DNA of 9,999 nucleotides from a bacterium (lineage in GTDB: Bacteria; SZUA-79; Acidulodesulfobacterales; Acidulodesulfobacteraceae), in contig JAJYHI010000046.1 of assembly GCA_021784835.1 (NCBI GenBank), positions 1-9,999 of the forward strand. Reading direction: 5' to 3'. Below, piece after piece: positions 6,160-9,999 of this stretch. The translations under genes and the position numbers were made by a program. Positions within the stretch are counted from its first letter, which is position 1. Each line of letters opens with the position of its first letter. The notes below the pieces were generated by a model. It was not told the DNA's origin. It did not search any database and saw nothing but the letters and a program-made list of their open reading frames with translations.

Positions 6160-7446
6160 ATGAAACGCGATAAAAGTTTAAAAGCGGTAAAACGCGCAGA
6201 ATCATTAATGCCCGGAGGCGTCAGCAGTCCGGTCAGGGCTTTTAAGTCGGTAGGCTTATCGCCGGTCGTAATAAAAAAAGCCCATGGAAGCAGGATATAC
6301 GATATAGACGGAAACGAATATATAGACTACGTAATGTCTTATGGACCGATGCTTCTTGGGCATGCCGACGAACGCGTCGTAAAAGCCGTTTCGTCCTCGG
6401 CGGCGGACGGATTCAGTTTCGGCGCTACAACCGAAGCTGAAATAGAACTTGCCGGTTTAATTAATAAGCATTTTCCTTCGATAGAGTCGGTAAGGCTCGT
6501 AAATTCCGGTACCGAAGCAGTAATGAGCGCGGTAAGGCTGGCAAGGGGTTTTACCGGAAGGAGCAAAATTATAAAATTCGAAGGATGCTATCACGGCCAT
6601 TCCGATTCTATGCTTGTTAAAGCAGGTTCCGGCGCTCTTACCACATCCGTTCCTTCAAGCGCCGGCATACCGGAAAACCTTTCCAAAGAAACTTTAGTTG
6701 CGGCCTATAACGATATTTTATCGGCTAAAAACTTGTTTTCGGCGCATAAAGGGGGAATAGCCGCCGTAATAATCGAGCCGGTTGCCGCAAATATGGGGGT
6801 AGTTTTACCGGAAGAAGATTTTTTGAAAAATTTAATGGATTTAGCCCGCGATAACGGTTCGCTCGTTATTTTCGACGAGGTTATTACAGGTTTCAGGCTT
6901 TCTTTGGGGGGAGCCCAGGGTTTATTCGGTTTAAAGCCTGATATTACCTGTCTCGGTAAAATAATAGGCGGCGGACTGCCCATAGGAGCTTTCGGCGGAA
7001 GAAAAGATATAATGGAATATCTGTCTCCGCTGGGTCCCGTTTATCAGGCCGGCACCCTTTCCGGCAATCCCGTGTGCGTCGCCGCAGGCATTGCTACCCT
7101 AAAAGCTATAGAAGAAGACGATGCCGTTTCCATGGCAAATTCTGCCGCGGACTATTTAGTAAGAACCCTGAAAGACGAACTAAAAAACTTTAAAGATAAA
7201 ATAACGATAAATTATATTTCTTCCATACTGACGGTATTTTTTAAAGGCGGAAGCGTTCGTAATTTCAACGACGTAATGAAATCGGACGCGAACAGGTTTA
7301 AGGGATTTTTCGCATCGGTATTAGATGCAGGAATATTTATGGCTCCGTCCCAGTATGAGGCAATGTTTTTAAGCTCGAAGCATACTAAACAGGATACAGA
7401 CAAAACCGTTTCTGTTATTTCGGAAGCAATAAAGAAGATATTCTAA
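6160..7446 (+). CDS. hemL: Glutamate-1-semialdehyde 2,1-aminomutase
   Basis: This 428-residue PLP enzyme converts glutamate-1-semialdehyde to 5-aminolevulinate, the second step of the C5 pathway to heme, siroheme and cobalamin, in the cytoplasm. It is full length for the family. Landmarks are SLMPGGVSSPVRAF (15-28), YGPMLLGHA (61-69), the phosphate-binding NSGTEA (115-120), CYHGHSD (143-149), IFDEVITGFR (237-246, with Asp239 facing the PLP ring nitrogen) and the Schiff-base Lys267 in CLGKIIGGGLPIGAFGG. The start has a good Shine-Dalgarno, AAGGA at 6148-6152, which overlaps the stop codon of the upstream esterase gene and lies 7 nt before the ATG. This suggests co-transcription and coupled translation. 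It converges with a tRNA gene 18 bp downstream. No terminator is evident in that gap. Confidence 0.96.
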   Translation: MKRDKSLKAVKRAESLMPGGVSSPVRAFKSVGLSPVVIKKAHGSRIYDIDGNEYIDYVMSYGPMLLGHADERVVKAVSSSAADGFSFGATTEAEIELAGLINKHFPSIESVRLVNSGTEAVMSAVRLARGFTGRSKIIKFEGCYHGHSDSMLVKAGSGALTTSVPSSAGIPENLSKETLVAAYNDILSAKNLFSAHKGGIAAVIIEPVAANMGVVLPEEDFLKNLMDLARDNGSLVIFDEVITGFRLSLGGAQGLFGLKPDITCLGKIIGGGLPIGAFGGRKDIMEYLSPLGPVYQAGTLSGNPVCVAAGIATLKAIEEDDAVSMANSAADYLVRTLKDELKNFKDKITINYISSILTVFFKGGSVRNFNDVMKSDANRFKGFFASVLDAGIFMAPSQYEAMFLSSKHTKQDTDKTVSVISEAIKKIF

Positions 7447-7464
7447 CAGGCATTAATTTTTAGC

Positions 7465-7540
7465 TGGTGGAGGATAGGGGATTCGAACCCCTGGCCTATG
7501 CCATGCGAAGGCATCGCTCTACCAACTGAGCTAACCCCCC
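7465..7540 (-). tRNA. tRNA-Ala (anticodon CGC)
   Basis: A complete 76-nt cloverleaf including an encoded CCA. The acceptor stem GGGGGGT pairs with ATCCTCC and contains a G3-U70 wobble, the main alanine identity element, with discriminator A73. The D arm is GCTC/GAGC. The anticodon stem ATGCC/GGCAT encloses a TTCGCAT loop with anticodon CGC (plus-strand 7505-7507), reading GCG. The T arm is AGGGG-TTCGAAT-CCCCT and the variable loop is 5 nt. The 3' end is 18 bp from the end of hemL, which converges on it. Confidence 0.97.
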
Positions 7541-7572
7541 ACTTTTTTAAAATTTTGTTTTTCCCTGCTATA

Positions 7573-7601
7573 ATTATCCCAAAAAAATATTAAAAATGCA
7601 A
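7573..7601 (-). promoter_or_regulatory. Predicted promoter of tRNA-Ala
   Basis: On the - strand, TTGCAT (7596-7601), a 17-bp spacer and GATAAT (7573-7578). Transcription would start near 7566, leaving a short 5' leader of about 26 nt for RNase P to remove. Confidence 0.65.
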
Positions 7602-7814
7602 CCGGTAAAAATAAGAAAGATATGTACAAAGAAAAATCCGCCGTTGACTTTTTGAATTATTGCGATAAACTGTAATATAGTATTAAGGTATTAAGCGGAA
7701 AACATGAAACCTATTAAGGTACTCCAAAAATAAAAATAATTTTAGTAAATTAAATATAATATCGAAATATAATATTTAATTATAAATCAATTTATTATAC
7801 ATGGGGGGATTAAA
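7602..7814 (+). promoter_or_regulatory. Long AT-rich upstream region of the orphan radical SAM gene, with repeats and candidate promoters
   Basis: No credible gene lies here. A possible promoter is TTGACT (7644-7649), 16 bp, TAAACT (7666-7671), which would give a leader of about 135 nt. Just downstream lie three copies of TATTAAG (7681, 7689 and 7712); the first and third extend to TATTAAGGTA and are 31 bp apart, about three helical turns. Next comes AAATATAATAT twice (7752-7762 and 7765-7775), giving two TATAAT boxes 13 bp apart with no good -35, as expected for activator-dependent promoters. The region ends in a Shine-Dalgarno, GGGGGGA (7803-7809), 5 nt before the ATG. Which promoter is used cannot be decided from sequence alone. 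Confidence 0.4.
7681..7721 (+). repeat. Three TATTAAG direct repeats
   Basis: TATTAAGG at 7681-7688, an abutting TATTAAG at 7689-7695, and TATTAAGG at 7712-7719. The outer two are identical over 10 bp (TATTAAGGTA). The same orientation and near-integral helical spacing suggest a protein-binding array, but the composition is AT-rich. Confidence 0.5.
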
Positions 7815-9269
7815 ATGGCGGAATTATCTTCATTAAAGCAAAACCTTAAAACAGCCTTCGTAAAAAATACTCTTCATATCGCAGGCGATTACGTATTTCC
7901 GAAATTGAGCGACGAAACCATAATCAAACTTTCCGATAAAATAAACAATTTTAAAGCTCCTGCCGGCAAGATATTCTTCGACCATATTTTTATCGGTTTA
8001 AAAAGGAAACTGCCGTATCTTTCGAAAAACGTCAAAAGAGGAATATTAGACAATTTTATCTCGAACTTTCTTCTGCTAAGCGGCGACAGAAGAAAGGCTT
8101 TTATCGAAAAAAACGGATTTTATCCGCCTCTTTTTTACGTCATAAGCCCGACTATGCACTGCAATTTAAAATGCTACGGATGCTATTCGGCAAATTATAC
8201 CCGCAGGGATATGCTTTCCTTTGAGAAGATTAACCAGATTATCGACGAAGGAAAGAAATTCGGAATATTTTTTTATACGATATCCGGCGGAGAACCTTTT
8301 GTAAGGAAAGACCTGTTCGATATACTCGAAAGAAACGATGACTGCTATTTTCAGATATATACCAACGGTTCTTTGATAGACGGCAGAACCGCGGAAAGGC
8401 TTGCCGAACTCGGCAACGTTTTCCCGTGTATAAGCGTGGAAGGATTTGAGGACGAAACGGACGAAAGAAGAGGAAAAGGACATTTTAAAAAAGTAGTTTC
8501 GGCGATGAAAAACCTTAAGGACAACGGTATGCTTTTTGGATTTTCCGCAACGGCCACCCGCTTTAACAACGAAGTAATAGTAAGCGACGAATTCATAGAT
8601 TTTTACATTAAACAAGGGGCTTTTCTTGGCTGGTATTTTAACTATATACCTATCGGCAGGGAACCGGACGTAAATCTTATGCCGACGCCGGAACAGCGCA
8701 ATTTTAGGAGAAAAAGAGTAGTAGAAATAAGGGAAACCAAGCCCATAGTAGTCGCCGATTTCTGGAACGACGGAGTGCTTTCGCACGGATGCCTTTCCGG
8801 CGGACGGGTCTATCTTCACATAAACGCAAACGGCGGAGTAGAGCCCTGTGTATTTGCCCAGTTTGCCGCCGACAATATTTTCGATAAATCTATGGAAGAA
8901 ATTTTAAGCTCGATGTATTTTAAATCTATAAGAAAAGAGCAGATGGCCGTTAAAAACAGGCTGCGTCCTTGTATGATAATAGACCATCCTAAAATACTCA
9001 GGAACGTCGTCGCCGCCGGAGGAGCAAAAGCGACGCAGGAAGGAGGAGAATCGATAATAACCGAACTTAAAGACGAGATGGACGAGTATTCGCAAAATTA
9101 CGGGAAAATAGCCGACGAGGCTTGGAAAACGGAGTTCGGAAACGGGAAATATTTTACTGCTTTCGACGGCAGAAAATTAGAATTAAACGAGGAAGATTAT
9201 TACAGAAGACAGCTCTATCCGCTAAAGGGAGGAAAAAACGGCGGGAATCAAATCTCGGCGAATCATTAA
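7815..9269 (+). CDS. Radical SAM protein with reduced SPASM/twitch-like C-terminus, function unknown
   Basis: This 484-residue protein has about 105 residues of helical N-terminus, then a radical SAM domain: C116, C120 and C123 (CNLKCYGC) for the 4Fe-4S cluster and SAM, SGGEP at 157-161, YTNG at 182-185 and SVEG at 207-210. The C-terminal part has C326 and C345 in a CX13GX4C arrangement, as at the start of a SPASM domain, and a lone C386 (RPC). The central CX2CX5CX3C of a full SPASM domain is missing, so at most one auxiliary cluster is likely, as in twitch-type enzymes. Such enzymes often modify peptides or tetrapyrrole and lipid precursors. No small peptide substrate gene or partner maturase is visible nearby, so I give no substrate. 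The tail (415-484) is charged and hydrophilic. The strong GGGGGGA Shine-Dalgarno 5 nt upstream supports the ATG. Confidence 0.85.
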   Translation: MAELSSLKQNLKTAFVKNTLHIAGDYVFPKLSDETIIKLSDKINNFKAPAGKIFFDHIFIGLKRKLPYLSKNVKRGILDNFISNFLLLSGDRRKAFIEKNGFYPPLFYVISPTMHCNLKCYGCYSANYTRRDMLSFEKINQIIDEGKKFGIFFYTISGGEPFVRKDLFDILERNDDCYFQIYTNGSLIDGRTAERLAELGNVFPCISVEGFEDETDERRGKGHFKKVVSAMKNLKDNGMLFGFSATATRFNNEVIVSDEFIDFYIKQGAFLGWYFNYIPIGREPDVNLMPTPEQRNFRRKRVVEIRETKPIVVADFWNDGVLSHGCLSGGRVYLHINANGGVEPCVFAQFAADNIFDKSMEEILSSMYFKSIRKEQMAVKNRLRPCMIIDHPKILRNVVAAGGAKATQEGGESIITELKDEMDEYSQNYGKIADEAWKTEFGNGKYFTAFDGRKLELNEEDYYRRQLYPLKGGKNGGNQISANH

Positions 9270-9308
9270 TTATTCTTACGCATAGTTTTATATTGCGCTT
9301 ATTTATAT

Positions 9309-9314
9309 TATAAT
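9309..9314 (+). promoter_or_regulatory. Predicted -10 box of priA, close to the start codon
   Basis: A perfect TATAAT (9309-9314) lies 8 nt before the ATG at 9323. No convincing -35 is seen (TTTTAT at 9286-9291 is the best at the right distance) and there is no Shine-Dalgarno. The message would be leaderless or nearly so. Confidence 0.45.
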
Positions 9315-9322
9315 ATAAAGCT

Positions 9323-9999
9323 ATGACTACAGCCGACATAGTAATACCCAAAAGCGGAACGGATATTAAATTTACCTACTTAATACCTGAAGAATTAGAA
9401 GCCTATGCTGAAATAGGAAAAGCCGTATCTGTTCCTTTTAAAAACAGGATATTATACGGTTTCATATACGATATAAGGCGGGACGCCGACGGTCCCGCCG
9501 GAAGCAAAAAAATAAAATTAAAAAATATATACCGCGTTTCCAAACCCCGTTTTTTCGACGAATCCCGCAAAGATATTTTTAATTTTCTTTCTTCATATTA
9601 CCATGAAAACATATCGGGAGTCTTTGAGACGGCTCTGCCTTCGCTAGACGTTAAGCATTTCGATTTATTGGATAAATATTACGACGAAGCTATGCTTATA
9701 GAATCCTCCGGCAAAAACGGAGACGGCGGGAATATTACCGAAACTGCCGAAAATCCGGCGAGCAGGCGCAAGTTCCTTTCCGATGCCCCTTACAGTCTCA
9801 CGCAGGAGCAGGAAAGCGCCGTCGGTCTTATACGCGAAGCAATGGGTGCCGGTTCGTATAAAACTTTTTTACTGCACGGCGTAACCGCAAGCGGCAAAAC
9901 CGAGATTTATTTTAATATTTTAGACTTTGCCTTAAGTTTAAATAAACAGGTTATAATTACCGTTCCCGAAATATTCATTACGAACCAATTTATTTATCT
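9323..9999 (+). CDS. priA: Primosomal replication restart helicase PriA, N-terminal part
   Basis: The frame is open from ATG 9323 to the right edge (225 complete codons). PriA is the 3'-5' DEXH helicase that reloads the replisome at stalled forks. Residues about 1-105 resemble the 3'-end DNA-binding domain (DIVIPKSG..., then VSVPFKNRILYGFIYDI). The helicase begins with LTQEQESAV (159-167) and the Walker A motif GVTASGKT (186-193, Lys192), followed by TEIY and VPEIFIT (214-220), matching the PriA pattern HGVTGSGKTEVY...VPEIxLTxQ. Ala replaces the usual Gly at 189, which should be tolerated. Only about 50 residues, partly Gly/Asn-rich, separate the DNA-binding domain from the helicase, so the winged-helix domain seems short or absent. 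The DEXH box, zinc-binding Cys clusters and C-terminal domain lie off the window. It follows the radical SAM gene by 53 bp. Confidence 0.88.
   Translation, partial: MTTADIVIPKSGTDIKFTYLIPEELEAYAEIGKAVSVPFKNRILYGFIYDIRRDADGPAGSKKIKLKNIYRVSKPRFFDESRKDIFNFLSSYYHENISGVFETALPSLDVKHFDLLDKYYDEAMLIESSGKNGDGGNITETAENPASRRKFLSDAPYSLTQEQESAVGLIREAMGAGSYKTFLLHGVTASGKTEIYFNILDFALSLNKQVIITVPEIFITNQFIY

Noticed and set aside
7704..7733. Nine-codon frame MKPIKVLQK in the radical SAM leader, a possible leader peptide
   Set aside because: Only a weak AGCGGAA precedes it, there is no run of regulatory codons and no attenuator hairpin follows; chance is sufficient.
8166..8819. 217-residue - strand open frame inside the radical SAM gene
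   Set aside because: Long but fully antisense to a gene with clear motifs; no family resemblance and biased shadow composition.
9270..9322. Possible terminator between the radical SAM gene and priA (CGCA...TGCG)
   Set aside because: Only a 4-bp stem plus a bulged extension, and no T-run worth the name.
9122..9351. Short + and - frames across the end of the radical SAM gene and the start of priA
   Set aside because: They overlap real genes in other frames and show no recognisable features.

Overview
The window is an AT-rich stretch of chromosome, probably from a Gram-negative, anaerobe-like bacterium. It carries a class I c-type cytochrome made as a lipoprotein, a membrane-anchored esterase, two radical SAM enzymes, glutamate-1-semialdehyde aminotransferase (the C5 route to heme) and the housekeeping genes scpA and priA. 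ATA isoleucine codons are common and the intergenic regions are very AT-rich. A deltaproteobacterium-like lineage would fit, but nothing here fixes the taxonomy.

Left end (1-1909). A C-terminal fragment of an RluB-type 23S rRNA pseudouridine synthase on the + strand ends 4 bp from the end of scpA, which runs the other way. scpA (condensin kleisin) follows a site-2-protease-like M50 membrane peptidase on the - strand, and the two look like one transcript. The 126 bp between the M50 gene and the next gene holds two divergent promoters.

Middle (1910-7446). A 787-residue B12-binding/radical SAM protein fused to a DUF2344 domain is followed by a single-gene unit for a lipoprotein cytochrome c, with its own strong promoter, Shine-Dalgarno, TTG start and an excellent hairpin terminator. 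Next come a membrane-anchored carbohydrate-esterase-7-like hydrolase and hemL, 10 bp apart and probably co-transcribed.

Right end (7447-9999). A tRNA-Ala(CGC) lies on the - strand with its own promoter. A gene-free stretch of about 270 bp follows, with repeated TATTAAG motifs and a tandem AT-rich repeat. It leads into an orphan radical SAM protein with a reduced SPASM/twitch-like C-terminus. The window closes inside priA.

The genes are mostly housekeeping or metabolic. I see no mobile element, CRISPR array or defence cassette. The best candidates for something less ordinary are: (1) two styles of translation initiation, with -10 boxes 7-8 nt before the ATG and no Shine-Dalgarno at some genes, and strong Shine-Dalgarno sites behind long leaders at others; (2) the orphan radical SAM gene with its repeat-bearing upstream region; (3) the scpA/rluB junction, which looks like an inversion of scpB-rluB; (4) a PriA that appears to lack most of its winged-helix domain.
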